Of a stretch of 64,000 nt of DNA, positions 41,524 through 51,372 are shown in pieces. The stretch lies in NCBI GenBank assembly GCA_017527625.1, contig JAFXPV010000073.1:5018-69017 (forward strand), given 5' to 3'. Both the position numbers and the translations under genes were made by a program. The notes beneath the pieces are model-generated. The model was given only the letters and a program-made list of their open reading frames with translations, did not search any database and was not told the DNA's origin. How positions within the stretch are numbered: position 1 is the first letter of the stretch; each line of letters starts with the position of its first letter. This DNA comes from Bacteroidales bacterium (GTDB lineage Bacteria > Bacteroidota > Bacteroidia > Bacteroidales > UBA932).

Positions 41524-43956
41524 CTAGAATTCAAAGCCTACCGACAGATAGCCGGTGACGCCGCTCACCTGGCACCACTGGACTGCAAGTTTCAGCGGGC
41601 CGAACATTGACTGACGGGCATATTCTGCTCCGAATGCCCAGGTCGGGACCATATGCAGGATTTCTTCTGCAAAAGGAGTATCCATAAACGCACCGGCGCG
41701 CACTGTCGCGAAGTTCTTGCGGGCGAAACAGTAGCGCAAGTCTATCTGGCCTATCGCGCTGTATTCATTGGCTTCCACATATCCACCGGGGATACCGAAG
41801 AAAGGCACCTGGCGCTCGGTGTATCGGGCCGGCATAAAACCGCCGACAGTGACGATGTGCTTGGGATTCATATAGCCGGGATCATCCGACATCCATCCCA
41901 CATTGACAGAAGGGATGATGGCGAAACTCTTGCCGATGGGGATCACTCCGGTGAAGCTGGCCAGGACTGAGGCGTACAACGGCACGCTGCCATCTTCAGT
42001 CATAACCTGGGACATCTCGTGGATATCATAATCGGGGTCGAGGTCTATCGCATAGCCTTTGAAGTTTAACCTTCCGTCGAGACCAAAGCGGAAACCCTTC
42101 TTGGGGAAATATCCGTCGTCAAAAGTGTCGAATTTCAATATTGCGAAAGCAGAAAGCCAGTAGCTCTTCCAGTCCCAGTCCATCCATTCGAAATCGGAGC
42201 TGAGGTAACGCTCGTAGGGGTCCATCTCGAAGGTGACGCCGGCCTTCATATTTCCGAACCTCATCCTGGAATCTTCGACATAGGCGTCGAGCGCTGTCGT
42301 GAATAATTTGTCATCTACGGTCGAATAGTAGCCGTAGGAGGTCCTCATAATGCGGGCACGTGCTGTCAATCCCACGGTGGGCAGCCCTATCTTGGACTTG
42401 TAGGCTGCATCCAGAGTCAAGCCAGGGTTGGTGCCCAGCCGGACATCCGCGGTCAGGCGGGGGCCTGCAAGCCTGCGGGTGCCGAGGCCGAGGTGCAAGG
42501 CAAGTGACACTGCCTCGTCTGTATCGGCACGAAGGCTGATGGCCGAGTCATTGACCTGGCCTTTCTGGCAGTCGAAGACAAGTACGAACGGCTCTTGCTG
42601 ACCTTCGAGGTGATATGTGATGGACTCGAACGCCGCCGTGCCGTAGATGTAGTTGAGCATACGCTCTATGATAGCCCTGTTGTAAAGGCTGTCGGCGGGA
42701 TAATCGCTCGGGTGAAGGATCTTGCTGCGGTCTTCTTCTGCTATGCCTGTGAACTTGACTTCCTTGACGAAGACGCTGGTTTTGGAGAGGTCCAGGGCCT
42801 GGGGACGGTGAACTACCGGAGCTTCAGGCTTGCCGGCCACCTGCGCCGCTATGGCTTCAAAGACCTCTTTGTTGGCAAGGGCGTTCTGATAGCCCTGATC
42901 GATGATGTCGTCGACACTGGCGTCGTCGAACGAAAGCATATTGTATCCAGGAAGTTCGTGATGCACGTCGAGGTCAGCCATCTTGGTTGCTTTCTCCACA
43001 GCCTCAGCGGACAGCAGGACGATGGTCTGGAAAAGGAAGTCGATCGGGTTGTTGAGCTCGTCGATGCGGCGGTGGATGGCCATATCGGAGCCTATGATGA
43101 TGTCCGCTCCCATTTCCTTGGCAAGGTCGACGGGGAAGTTGTTGCGCATACCGCCGTCGAGGAGGATGCTGCCGTCTTCACGTACCGCACGGAAATAGAA
43201 CGGGATGGCCATTGTTGAACGCAGGGCGGTGGTGATGTTGCCGCTGGTCCAGTATTTCGGGGTCATCGTGTACATATCGGTGGCCACGCAGGCGAACGGG
43301 ATGGGCAGATCTGCAAAGCTGATGCTGTCCTGGTAGCCCACGCTGATGCAGCTGAGCAGGTTTCGCACGTTCAAGCCATACAGGTAGCCGTCGGGCATTC
43401 CGAGTCCCATCTTGTTCAGGGCCTCGTTCGCCATATCGGAGGTATTGTTGCCTGCCTCTTCAGAGATCTTTTCAAACAGGCGCTCCTTGGCAAGACGTTC
43501 GGCGAGGTCTTCGTCGTCGTATTTGAAAGGCACTCGGAAGAGGAAACGGTCGCGGTATTTGCGGAGTTTATATGTCACATAGTCGTTGTCCACCTTGTCG
43601 GACATCATAATCGGCCATTGGATGTCGCGAACGAGGGAATCCAGCTGGTCGTGCTTGTAGCCCATAGCGTAGAGGCCTCCGATGAGGCCGCCCATACTGG
43701 TGCCGGTCACAATGTCGACGGGAATGCCCAGCTCTTCGATGAGCTTGATGACGCCCAGGTGGGCAAGACCGCGGGCGCCGCCTCCTGCGAGCACGAGACC
43801 CACGGTGGGACGATACTGGCGGATGGAATCCATCCTCGCACGGACTTTGGCGAAGGCGATGGAGTCAGCTTCGGGGTTTGCACTCGGGAGGATCTGTGCG
43901 GCTGCGCCGAGACTGAATGCGCACGCCAGACATATCACACAAAAGAGTTTCTTCAT
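41524..43956 (-). CDS. Patatin-like phospholipase with C-terminal Omp85-type barrel
   Basis: An 810-residue exported protein; ATG 43956 starts the signal peptide MKKLFCVICLACAFSLGAAA. The patatin domain fills about residues 50-350: LVLAGGGARGLAHLGVIKLI is the oxyanion hole, GTSMGG places the nucleophile at Ser87, and LLDGGMRNNFP has the catalytic Asp. After FVKEVKFTGIAEEDRSKIL, a single POTRA-like domain, comes a 16-strand-type barrel that ends in GYLSVGFEF. This is the PlpD-like, type Vd layout, in which the barrel displays or secretes the lipase. Bacteroidota commonly keep it in the outer membrane. It diverges from the small secreted gene at 44060. Confidence 0.9.
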   Translation of the reverse strand: MKKLFCVICLACAFSLGAAAQILPSANPEADSIAFAKVRARMDSIRQYRPTVGLVLAGGGARGLAHLGVIKLIEELGIPVDIVTGTSMGGLIGGLYAMGYKHDQLDSLVRDIQWPIMMSDKVDNDYVTYKLRKYRDRFLFRVPFKYDDEDLAERLAKERLFEKISEEAGNNTSDMANEALNKMGLGMPDGYLYGLNVRNLLSCISVGYQDSISFADLPIPFACVATDMYTMTPKYWTSGNITTALRSTMAIPFYFRAVREDGSILLDGGMRNNFPVDLAKEMGADIIIGSDMAIHRRIDELNNPIDFLFQTIVLLSAEAVEKATKMADLDVHHELPGYNMLSFDDASVDDIIDQGYQNALANKEVFEAIAAQVAGKPEAPVVHRPQALDLSKTSVFVKEVKFTGIAEEDRSKILHPSDYPADSLYNRAIIERMLNYIYGTAAFESITYHLEGQQEPFVLVFDCQKGQVNDSAISLRADTDEAVSLALHLGLGTRRLAGPRLTADVRLGTNPGLTLDAAYKSKIGLPTVGLTARARIMRTSYGYYSTVDDKLFTTALDAYVEDSRMRFGNMKAGVTFEMDPYERYLSSDFEWMDWDWKSYWLSAFAILKFDTFDDGYFPKKGFRFGLDGRLNFKGYAIDLDPDYDIHEMSQVMTEDGSVPLYASVLASFTGVIPIGKSFAIIPSVNVGWMSDDPGYMNPKHIVTVGGFMPARYTERQVPFFGIPGGYVEANEYSAIGQIDLRYCFARKNFATVRAGAFMDTPFAEEILHMVPTWAFGAEYARQSMFGPLKLAVQWCQVSGVTGYLSVGFEF

Positions 43957-44059
43957 AATATCTGTAGACAAGTGTTTTCCAAGCCGTAAATATAAGCAGA
44001 TTTTTGTATCTTTACCTATCCAACCATTTAGCAAGCTGCTCAAAAACACTCTTTTTCGT

Positions 44060-44647
44060 ATGAAACGCATCGTTTTCACTCTCATTGCAGCCCTCGTGCT
44101 GACATCAACGCTGACTGCTGCGGCCCAGGACGCCCCCCGCCGTTACGGCATCAAGTCCGGCATCATCAAGCTGATCTCATCGACTGCAGGAGTCGATACG
44201 CCTGAAACCCAGTATTTCGACGACTACGGCGCAAAGGAAAGCATAGTGTATACCACCGACATCCCTGGAGTAGTAAAATACGACAACTGGGTGATCACGA
44301 TCGGGAACACGATGTACGGCGTCAGCGTCACCGAGGACAAGCGCAACTACGGCAAGCCGTCGGAGAATCCCGTCCCGGACCTGACTTTCAACAATCCTTC
44401 TCCTGAAGTCACTGCAAAATACAACATCAAGGAGCTCGGCGAGGAGAAGTTCCTCGACCGCAACTGCAAGATATTCTCCTACGAGACCACCCAGAGGCGC
44501 ACGACCATCACCCACAAAGTGTGGATCTACAAGGGCGTGATCCTGAAACAGCAGTCCAAGATCCGCAACCGCGACGTGCTTATCTACGCCACCGATTTCC
44601 AGGAGAATGTCGCCATTCCCGCCTACGCGTTCCAGATAAAAGATTAA
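44060..44647 (+). CDS. Secreted protein, unknown function
   Basis: A 195-residue exported protein. The ATG at 44060 gives a signal peptide (MKRIVFTLIAALVLTSTLTAAAQ). The mature part reads IKSGIIKLISSTAGVDTPETQYFDDYGAKES and has YNIKELGEEKFLDRNCKIFS and ITHKVWIYKGVILKQQSKI, a beta-rich pattern reminiscent of DUF4412-like or LolA-like periplasmic proteins. I do not recognise the family with certainty. It is followed after 7 nt by the lytic transglycosylase gene. A TATCTTTA box at 44007-44014 could be its promoter. Confidence 0.6.
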   Translation: MKRIVFTLIAALVLTSTLTAAAQDAPRRYGIKSGIIKLISSTAGVDTPETQYFDDYGAKESIVYTTDIPGVVKYDNWVITIGNTMYGVSVTEDKRNYGKPSENPVPDLTFNNPSPEVTAKYNIKELGEEKFLDRNCKIFSYETTQRRTTITHKVWIYKGVILKQQSKIRNRDVLIYATDFQENVAIPAYAFQIKD

Positions 44648-44654
44648 CCCCGAA

Positions 44655-45620
44655 ATGAAGACACTTCTGCTGCTGGCCCTTCTGGCTACCGTCAATTTCT
44701 GCTCATCCACCGCATCGGCCGGCTCAGCCCCCGTCCCCGTCCCTGAAAGGATCAATCCCGACTCGCTGAGAGCCGTCATCAAGGCGGAGCTGATGGAAGA
44801 GTTTCTGGACGTTCTGGCCTCCGGGCACCCCGTAGCCCCTGCAGTGCCCGAATCCATCGAGTTCGCGGGCAAAACCTACCGTTTCGACACCGACGCTATG
44901 TTCGAGCGTATGGACCGCGAGCTGATCGCCTTCACCTATATGCACACCAATTCGACGCTGATGCTGAAGCGCTCGACGCGCTATTTCCGGATGGTGGAAC
45001 CCATCCTCAAGGCCAACGGCATCCCGGAGGACCTCAAATACCTGATGGCAATCGAGAGCAACCTCGACCCCAAGGCAGTGTCGACTTCAGGCGCCGCGGG
45101 CCTCTGGCAGTTCCTCAAGAGCACGGCGCCCCAGTACGGGCTGGAGGTGTCTTCGGAGGTTGACGAGCGCTACAACATCGAGAAGGAGACCGAGGCTGCC
45201 TGCAAGTATTTCAAGGAGGCCTACGCCAAATACGGCGACTGGCTGACCGTGGCCGCCAGCTACAACGCCGGCCAGGCCGGCATCACCCGCCGCATCAACG
45301 ACCAGAAGCAGTCTTCGGCCCTCAACCTGTTCCTGCCGGAGGAGACTTCAAGGTATATGTTCCGCATCCTTGTGGCCAAGATGTTCTTCAACGACCCCGC
45401 CTCGTTCGGCTTCAACGTGCCCAAGGAGGATTACTACCCCTACCGTGAGCCCCGCAAGGTCATCACTGTCACCACCTCCATTCCCTCGCTGCCAGACTTC
45501 GCCGCCGACAACGGCGTCACCTACGCCGACCTGCGCAACGCCAACCTATGGCTGCTGGGCACCAAGCTCACGGTCCCCGCAGGCAAGTCCTACAAGATAA
45601 TCATCCCGGCTACCCGCTGA
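44655..45620 (+). CDS. Lytic transglycosylase (SLT domain, MltD-like)
   Basis: A 321-residue exported peptidoglycan-cleaving enzyme. After a signal peptide (residues 1-22) and a linker, the SLT domain runs from about 110 to 260: LKYLMAIESNLDPKAVS puts the catalytic Glu at 134, STSGAAGLWQFLKSTA and AASYNAGQAGITRRI are the standard following motifs. The C-terminal 60 residues (VTYADLRNANLWLLGTKLTV) resemble one LysM repeat that binds glycan chains. It cuts the MurNAc-GlcNAc bond to form 1,6-anhydro ends during growth or when large assemblies cross the wall. It lies 7 nt after the secreted gene upstream. Confidence 0.9.
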   Translation: MKTLLLLALLATVNFCSSTASAGSAPVPVPERINPDSLRAVIKAELMEEFLDVLASGHPVAPAVPESIEFAGKTYRFDTDAMFERMDRELIAFTYMHTNSTLMLKRSTRYFRMVEPILKANGIPEDLKYLMAIESNLDPKAVSTSGAAGLWQFLKSTAPQYGLEVSSEVDERYNIEKETEAACKYFKEAYAKYGDWLTVAASYNAGQAGITRRINDQKQSSALNLFLPEETSRYMFRILVAKMFFNDPASFGFNVPKEDYYPYREPRKVITVTTSIPSLPDFAADNGVTYADLRNANLWLLGTKLTVPAGKSYKIIIPATR

Positions 45621-45688
45621 TTTTGGGCCGGCACTGTTCCACTTTTGACGAAAAATTCTTACCTTTAGGTTAACTAAAACCTTTTAAT

Positions 45689-46360
45689 ATGAAGAAATAC
45701 TTTGCTGAGTGCGTCGGAACCTTCGTTCTGACACTTCTGGGCTGCGGAACAGCTATGTTCCTCGGCTGCAACACACCGGCCGGCGTCGTCGGCACTGCTG
45801 TTGCGTTCGGTCTGTCCGTAATCGCTATGGCTTACACCATCGGCGGTGTTTCAGGCTGCCACATCAATCCTGCCATCACTTTCGGCGTAGCCCTTGCAGG
45901 CCGTATGAGCTGGAAGGATGCTGTCGGCTACTGGTGCGGACAAATCATCGGCGCAATCATTGCCGGTGCCGTACTGCTTCTCCTCACCAAAGTCGTTGCC
46001 GCTCCTGACCTGACCGGCGGCCTCGGCACCAACGGTGTTGCAAATGCAGGCGGTGTCGGTGGCGCGCTGCTCGTCGAGTGCCTCGCTACCTTCCTGTTCG
46101 TCCTCGTAGTTCTCGGAACTACCGACTCAAAGGTAGGTGCAGGTAACCTTGCAGGTCTTGCCATCGGTCTCACACTGATTCTGATCCATCTGGTGTGCAT
46201 CAACCTCACCGGAACTTCTGTGAACCCTGCCCGTTCTATCGGACCGGCTCTCTTCGCAGGTGGTGAAGCCCTCAAGAATGTATGGGTGTTCATCGTTGCT
46301 CCTATGGTCGGCGGCGCTCTTGCAGTTCCTGTATGGAAAGCCATCGCTCCCGCGAAATAA
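45689..46360 (+). CDS. Aquaporin (MIP family)
   Basis: A 223-residue, six-helix channel with both NPA half-helices: GCHINPAITFGVALAG after helix 2 and TGTSVNPARSIGPALFAG after helix 5. The Arg after the second NPA is the selectivity-filter Arg. Length and the small, hydrophobic filter fit a water-selective AqpZ-like channel, not a glycerol facilitator (which would have a longer loop and an Asp after the second NPA). It stands alone between two hairpins; a weak -7-like box (TACCTTTA) lies at 45661-45668. A terminator follows at 46384-46416. Confidence 0.92.
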   Translation: MKKYFAECVGTFVLTLLGCGTAMFLGCNTPAGVVGTAVAFGLSVIAMAYTIGGVSGCHINPAITFGVALAGRMSWKDAVGYWCGQIIGAIIAGAVLLLLTKVVAAPDLTGGLGTNGVANAGGVGGALLVECLATFLFVLVVLGTTDSKVGAGNLAGLAIGLTLILIHLVCINLTGTSVNPARSIGPALFAGGEALKNVWVFIVAPMVGGALAVPVWKAIAPAK

Positions 46361-46383
46361 CGAAGCACTCCACAATCTCTTAT

Positions 46384-46416
46384 AAACGCAACGGGCTGCA
46401 ACAGTCCGTTGCGTTT
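46384..46416 (+). terminator. Intrinsic terminator after the aquaporin gene
   Basis: AAACGCAACGG (46384-46394) pairs with CCGTTGCGTTT (46406-46416), 11 bp, followed by TTTTGTAAGTTT. It separates the aquaporin gene from the porin gene that starts at 46432. Confidence 0.75.
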
Positions 46417-46431
46417 TGTAAGTTTATGTCA

Positions 46432-47430
46432 ATGAAACGCATCCTCACCCTAAACATACTCTTATTGCTGTCTGTCACCGCTCTGGCGCAGGAGTTCGAC
46501 GCCGGAGTGGACAGGCTCTACATTGACACCCGAGGCATCTACCATCTGCAGCACGACGAAGGCAAGGTCAACACCCAGTTTATGGCGGACCACCTGAACC
46601 TGAACATCTTCGGCCACATCGGCGACCGCGTCAACTATCGTCTGCGCCAGCGTCTGAACAAGAAAGTGTTCGACGAGAACTACATCTTCAACGCCACCGA
46701 CTTCCTCTACATAAACTGGAAGGCCACCGACCGCTGGAGTTTCCGTATGGGCAAGGACGCCGTGCTCATCGGCGGCTACGAATACGACGCGGTGCCCATC
46801 GACGTGTACTTCTACAGCAAGTTCTGCAACAGCATCAACCAGGGCTTCACCTTCGGCGCGAGCACTTACTTCAAGATGGCCGAAAACCAGAACCTCGCCC
46901 TGCAGGTGTGCACCTCTCCCCTCTCCTACGGCTACCAGGGCGTATATGCCTACAACCTTGCCTGGATGGGCAAGATACTTCCCGTATGGAACACCATCTG
47001 GACCTTCAATATGGTCCAGGATATGGACGGGCGCTTCATCAATTACATAGCGCTCGGCAACCATTTCCAGTGGGATAATTTCCTTTTCGACGTTGATTTT
47101 ATGAACAGGGCCTCGTTCAGCCAGAAACGTTTCTTCGGAACCGACTTCACGGTGATAGTGAAGACCATCTGGAGCCTCGGCAACTGGAACCTCTGCTTCA
47201 AGGGCGGCTACGAGCGCAACGACGCTGACAATGTCGATGCCCAGGGACGGGCCTTCGACGAAGTCCTGGCTCCGGGCACCAAATACCTCTACGCCGGCGC
47301 CGGCGTGGAATACTTCCCGATGGGCCGCGACAATGTCAGGCTGCACGCAGTGTACTACCGCGACAACTTCGTCAGCAGGGACAATTTCGATCTGGGAATA
47401 ACCTGGAGGATAGATATTATCCGCCGTTAA
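46432..47430 (+). CDS. OprO/OprP-like outer-membrane porin
   Basis: A 332-residue outer-membrane protein. ATG 46432 gives the signal peptide MKRILTLNILLLLSVTALAQ; ATG 46426 two codons earlier is equally possible. The barrel pattern YLRQRLNKKVFDENYIFNAT-like, with NYRLRQRLNKK, WKATDRWSFRMGKDAVLIGG and the end DNFDLGITWRIDIIRR, is that of phosphate-selective porins O and P. Substrate preference cannot be predicted. Its stop overlaps the stop of the convergent MsrA fusion by 4 nt (47427-47430), with no terminator between them. Confidence 0.85.
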   Translation: MKRILTLNILLLLSVTALAQEFDAGVDRLYIDTRGIYHLQHDEGKVNTQFMADHLNLNIFGHIGDRVNYRLRQRLNKKVFDENYIFNATDFLYINWKATDRWSFRMGKDAVLIGGYEYDAVPIDVYFYSKFCNSINQGFTFGASTYFKMAENQNLALQVCTSPLSYGYQGVYAYNLAWMGKILPVWNTIWTFNMVQDMDGRFINYIALGNHFQWDNFLFDVDFMNRASFSQKRFFGTDFTVIVKTIWSLGNWNLCFKGGYERNDADNVDAQGRAFDEVLAPGTKYLYAGAGVEYFPMGRDNVRLHAVYYRDNFVSRDNFDLGITWRIDIIRR

Positions 47431-48353
47431 TAAATCTCTGAAGCAACTATCTGCATAGCTATCTCGAGCATACGTCGGTCGGTGTCGTCGAAAGTGGCGA
47501 GCCGGTCGCTGTCGATGTCCAGCACAGCTGCGACCTTGCTTTCACGGTCGAACAGCGGCACAACGATCTCGGAGCGTGAAGCGCTGCTGCAGGCGATGTG
47601 CCCCGGGAAGGCCTCAACATCTTCGACCACCACACTCTCAGCCCGCTTCCACGCCGTGCCGCAGACACCCTTTCCATAGCCGATGCTGTAGCATGCCACC
47701 GGCCCCTGGAACGGCCCTAGCGCCAGCTTCTCCCCTACAACCCTGTAGAAACCGGTCCAGAAGAAGCGCATAGTCTCGTGCAGCAGAGCGGCGGTGTTGG
47801 CCATGACAGCCACTTCGTCCTGTACACCTTCCACCAGGCTGGCAAGCTCCTTCAGCAGGTCGGCGTAGCGCAGCGCCTTGAGGTCTACGTGGCAGTAGCC
47901 GTCGGCGTGCTTGATCAGATAGTCCTGATGCTCCTCCTCGGCCGGATAGAAATTGCGCAGCGGCTCTACTTCCACGGCCAGGGGACTCCCCTGCCACTCT
48001 TCTTCACGGCTGTACGCCTCCTCGATAGCGGCCACGTCGGCAGCGTCTTCCCAGTAGATACCGGTGCGGTAGCGTGTGCCCTCGTCCTTTCCCTGCCGGT
48101 TGACGCTCAGTGGGTCGATGATCACAAAGAAGGCCTCCACCAGCCTGCGCAGAGGCATTTTCGAAGGGTCGTACGTCACCTCGACAGTCTCGGCATAGCC
48201 GGTAGTGTCGGTATAGACTTCACGGTATGAGGGGGCCGGCGTGCTGCCGTTGGCAAAGCCTACGCGGGTCGCTTTTACTCCGGGCAGCTTGCGCAGGAAA
48301 TGCTCCCCGCCCCAGAAGCAGCCGGCTGCGAAATATATCTTTTTGCAGTCCAT
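47427..48353 (-). CDS. msrA: MsrA fused to a GAF-type free methionine-(R)-sulfoxide reductase
   Basis: A 308-residue, two-domain repair enzyme. Residues 1-160 are peptide-methionine (S)-S-oxide reductase: AAGCFWGGEHFL gives the catalytic Cys12 and DGYCHVDLKA the C-terminal Cys154. Residues 160-308 are a GAF domain of the fRMsr type: GPVACYSIGYGKGVCG and FPGHIACSSASRSEIVVPLF place Cys at 221, 231 and 255, the same 10 and 24 residue spacing as the three redox Cys of E. coli fRMsr. The fusion would repair S-oxides in proteins and R-oxides of free methionine. Two of the window's rare CATG sites lie in the GAF half, one of them spanning the Ala220-Cys221 codons. The gene lies convergent with, and overlaps, the porin gene. 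Confidence 0.9.
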   Translation of the reverse strand: MDCKKIYFAAGCFWGGEHFLRKLPGVKATRVGFANGSTPAPSYREVYTDTTGYAETVEVTYDPSKMPLRRLVEAFFVIIDPLSVNRQGKDEGTRYRTGIYWEDAADVAAIEEAYSREEEWQGSPLAVEVEPLRNFYPAEEEHQDYLIKHADGYCHVDLKALRYADLLKELASLVEGVQDEVAVMANTAALLHETMRFFWTGFYRVVGEKLALGPFQGPVACYSIGYGKGVCGTAWKRAESVVVEDVEAFPGHIACSSASRSEIVVPLFDRESKVAAVLDIDSDRLATFDDTDRRMLEIAMQIVASEIY

Positions 48354-48449
48354 AGTCTCTATATTGCGGCGTAAAGTTAATGATTTGGCGGTTTTTTAGT
48401 ATTTTTGCCATCCCTAAAATGACAAATATCGTATTGTAACAATAATATT

Positions 48450-51350
48450 ATGAAAAGATTATCCCAACTGATCCTTGTCCTGGCGGCAGCTGCGATGCTG
48501 TTCTCCTGCTCAGGCAAGTATGAAACCGTCAAGGGCGACCCCCTCAAGACCAAGATCTACACTATGGACAACGGCCTGAAGATCTATATGACCGTCAACA
48601 AGGACGAGCCCAGGCTCCAGACTATGATCGCCGTGCGCACAGGCGGCAAGAACGACCCCGCCGACAACACCGGCCTCGCCCACTACCTCGAGCACCTTAT
48701 GTTCAAGGGCACCGAGAACTTCGGTACACAGGACTTTGCAGCCGAGAAGCCGCTGCTCGACAAGATTGAAGAGCTCTATGAAGTCTACAGGACCAAGACC
48801 GACCCTGCCGAGAGGAGGATGCTCTACCGCCAGATCGATTCTGTCAGCTATCTTGCTTCACAGATCGCCATCCCCAACGAGTATGACAAGCTGATGGCCA
48901 TCATCGGCTCGCAGGGCACCAACGCCTTCACTTCGGAGGACGTCACCTGCTACGTGGAGGACATTCCGTCCAACCAGATCGACAACTGGGCCAAGGTCCA
49001 GGCCGACCGTTTCAAGAATATGGTCATCCGCGGTTTCCACACCGAGCTTGAGGCCGTGTACGAGGAGTACAATATGTACCTCAATGACGATATGGAGAAG
49101 GCTATGACATCCATCGCCAAGGAGCTTTTCAAGAACCACCCTTACGGCACGCAGACCGTCATCGGTACCCAGGACCACCTGAAGAATCCGTCAATCTCGA
49201 CCATCAAGAAGCAGAAAGCCACTTACTACGTTCCTGACAACATCGCCATCTGCGTTTCCGGCGACTTCAATCCTGACGAGTTCGTGAAGACTGTCGAGAA
49301 GTACTTCGGCGACTGGCAGCGTTCAGCCGGCGTACCCGCGCTGAAATATGCAGAGGAGGCTCCCATCGCCGCCCCTGTGGAGAAGGATGTTTACGGCACC
49401 GAATCTGAGTTCGTGATGATCGGCTGGCGTTTCCCTGGCACCAAGGATGCTGAAGGCGACGTGGCAGAAGTTGTGTCTTCAATTCTTTACAACGGTATGG
49501 CCGGCCTCATCGACCTCGACATCAACCAGCAGCAGAAAGTGCTTGACGCCGGTGCATTCGCCTACGGTATGGTTGACTACGGCGAGTTCCTGCTAGAGGG
49601 TTATCCGAAGGAAGGTCAGAGCCTCAAGGAAGTCCGCGACCTGCTGCTCGCTGAAGTTGCCAAGCTCCGCAGCGGCGACTTCGACGAGGACCTCGTGGAG
49701 GCTTCCGTCGCCAATTACAAACTCGGCCAGATGCGCAGTTTTGAGAACAACCGCAGCAGGGCTATGGAGTATGTGAATTCTTTCATCACCGGTCGTGACT
49801 GGAAAGACCGCGCCCTGCTCCTCGACAGATTAGCAAAAGTGACCAAGAAGGATGTCGTAGACTGGGCCAACAAGTATCTCGGCGCCGACAACCACGTCAC
49901 TGCCTACAAGCACATCGGCGTCGATCCGGACATCCACAAGATCGAGGCTCCCGCCATCACTCCCATCGCTACCAACCGCGACAAGCAGAGTGCTTACCTG
50001 GCTGAGGTAATGAACACCACCGTCGCTCCCATCGAGCCCGTGTTCGTGGATTTCTCAAAGGATATGTCGACTTTCAAGGGCCGCTCAGACCTCGACATCG
50101 TCTATAAGAACAACGAGAACAACGACATCGCTCAGATGGTCTTCCTCTTTGACGAAGGCCTTCTCACGGATCCTGCCCTGAGCATAGCTCTCAACTACGT
50201 AAGCTACCTCGGCACGCAGACCCGCAGCGCTGAGGAGATCGCAATGGAGATGTACAAGCTTGCCTGCAGCTTCAATTTCAGCAGCGCCGACGAGCAGACC
50301 AGCATTTCTGTAAGCGGCCTCGGCGAGAACATCGGCCAGGCTCTTGAGATTGCCGAAGACCTCATCGCAAATGCGGAGCCTGACGAGGAGATCCTCGCTG
50401 CCCTCAAGATGGACCTTCTCAAGTCACGCGAGATGAACAAGTCCAACCAGAGCGCCTGCTCAAGCGCCCTCAACAGGTATGTCATCTACGGTCCCGACAA
50501 TGTGAAGGCACGCACTCTGACCAACCAGCAGATCGTCGACCTCACTTCCGAGGAGCTGCTGGCCAAGGTGACCAATCTGCTCAGCAAGCAGCACAAGGTG
50601 CTCTACTACGGTCCCCAGACTTCGTCTGAGGTCAAGAACCTCATCGCAGAGAGCCACGACGTGGCCGCAGATCTCGAGCCGCTCACCAGGGTTCACTCAA
50701 CCAAGCTCACGACTCCTTCACCGAAGGTTTTTGTGGCTCCTTACGACGCCCGTCAGTTCAATTACATCCAGTATACTAACCGCGGCGAGAAGTTCGTCCT
50801 CGCCGACGAGCCTGCCATCGCGCTTTACAACGAGTATTTCGGCAGCGGTATGAACACCATCGTGTTCCAGGAGATGCGTGAGGCAAGGGCTCTCGCCTAC
50901 TCTGCCGGCGCCCGTCTGGCATCGCCGACCTACAAGAGCGACGACTATTACTTTATGGCAAGGATCGGTTCGCAGAACGACAAGCTGAAAGCTGCGGTCG
51001 AGGCTTTTGACGAGATCATCAACAATATGCCGCAGAGCGACCGCGCGTTTGAAATCGCGAAGACTTCTCTCGACGGTGTGCTGCGCACTACCAGGACCAA
51101 CGGTGCCGCCGTGCTCAACAGTTATCTTACTGCGCAGGAGCTGGGCATAGACGAGCCTGTCGACAAGCTCGTTTATGAGAAGCTCCAGGGCCTGACTATG
51201 GACGATCTGGTGGGCATCCAGCAGAAGTATGTCAAGGACCGCACTTATTTCTACGGCATCCTCGGCGATCCCGCTGATCTGGATATGAACTATCTCAAGA
51301 CTCTCGGCCCTGTTCAGAACGTTACCCTCGACGAGATCTTCGGATATTAA
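48450..51350 (+). CDS. M16 family zinc metallopeptidase, two-repeat (pitrilysin-like)
   Basis: A 966-residue lipoprotein protease (signal ending at Cys20, MLFSC). The inverted zinc motif HYLEH is at residues 78-82 with the remaining ligand Glu in ELEAVYEEYNM near 205. Two halves of about 470 residues repeat the M16 alpha/beta fold, the second inactive (FVLADEPAIALYNEYFG-type start). Such proteins sit in the Bacteroidota periplasm and degrade short peptides; homologues in sphingobacteria and E. coli (PqqL) belong to this group. It stands alone and ends in a strong terminator at 51373-51401. Confidence 0.9.
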   Translation: MKRLSQLILVLAAAAMLFSCSGKYETVKGDPLKTKIYTMDNGLKIYMTVNKDEPRLQTMIAVRTGGKNDPADNTGLAHYLEHLMFKGTENFGTQDFAAEKPLLDKIEELYEVYRTKTDPAERRMLYRQIDSVSYLASQIAIPNEYDKLMAIIGSQGTNAFTSEDVTCYVEDIPSNQIDNWAKVQADRFKNMVIRGFHTELEAVYEEYNMYLNDDMEKAMTSIAKELFKNHPYGTQTVIGTQDHLKNPSISTIKKQKATYYVPDNIAICVSGDFNPDEFVKTVEKYFGDWQRSAGVPALKYAEEAPIAAPVEKDVYGTESEFVMIGWRFPGTKDAEGDVAEVVSSILYNGMAGLIDLDINQQQKVLDAGAFAYGMVDYGEFLLEGYPKEGQSLKEVRDLLLAEVAKLRSGDFDEDLVEASVANYKLGQMRSFENNRSRAMEYVNSFITGRDWKDRALLLDRLAKVTKKDVVDWANKYLGADNHVTAYKHIGVDPDIHKIEAPAITPIATNRDKQSAYLAEVMNTTVAPIEPVFVDFSKDMSTFKGRSDLDIVYKNNENNDIAQMVFLFDEGLLTDPALSIALNYVSYLGTQTRSAEEIAMEMYKLACSFNFSSADEQTSISVSGLGENIGQALEIAEDLIANAEPDEEILAALKMDLLKSREMNKSNQSACSSALNRYVIYGPDNVKARTLTNQQIVDLTSEELLAKVTNLLSKQHKVLYYGPQTSSEVKNLIAESHDVAADLEPLTRVHSTKLTTPSPKVFVAPYDARQFNYIQYTNRGEKFVLADEPAIALYNEYFGSGMNTIVFQEMREARALAYSAGARLASPTYKSDDYYFMARIGSQNDKLKAAVEAFDEIINNMPQSDRAFEIAKTSLDGVLRTTRTNGAAVLNSYLTAQELGIDEPVDKLVYEKLQGLTMDDLVGIQQKYVKDRTYFYGILGDPADLDMNYLKTLGPVQNVTLDEIFGY

Positions 51351-51372
51351 TCCATAAATACATTATAACGCG

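Noticed and set aside
48384..48407. Promoter before the M16 gene (TTTG and TATTTTTG)
   Set aside because: Both boxes are present, but with only 12 nt between them, far from the usual 19-21.
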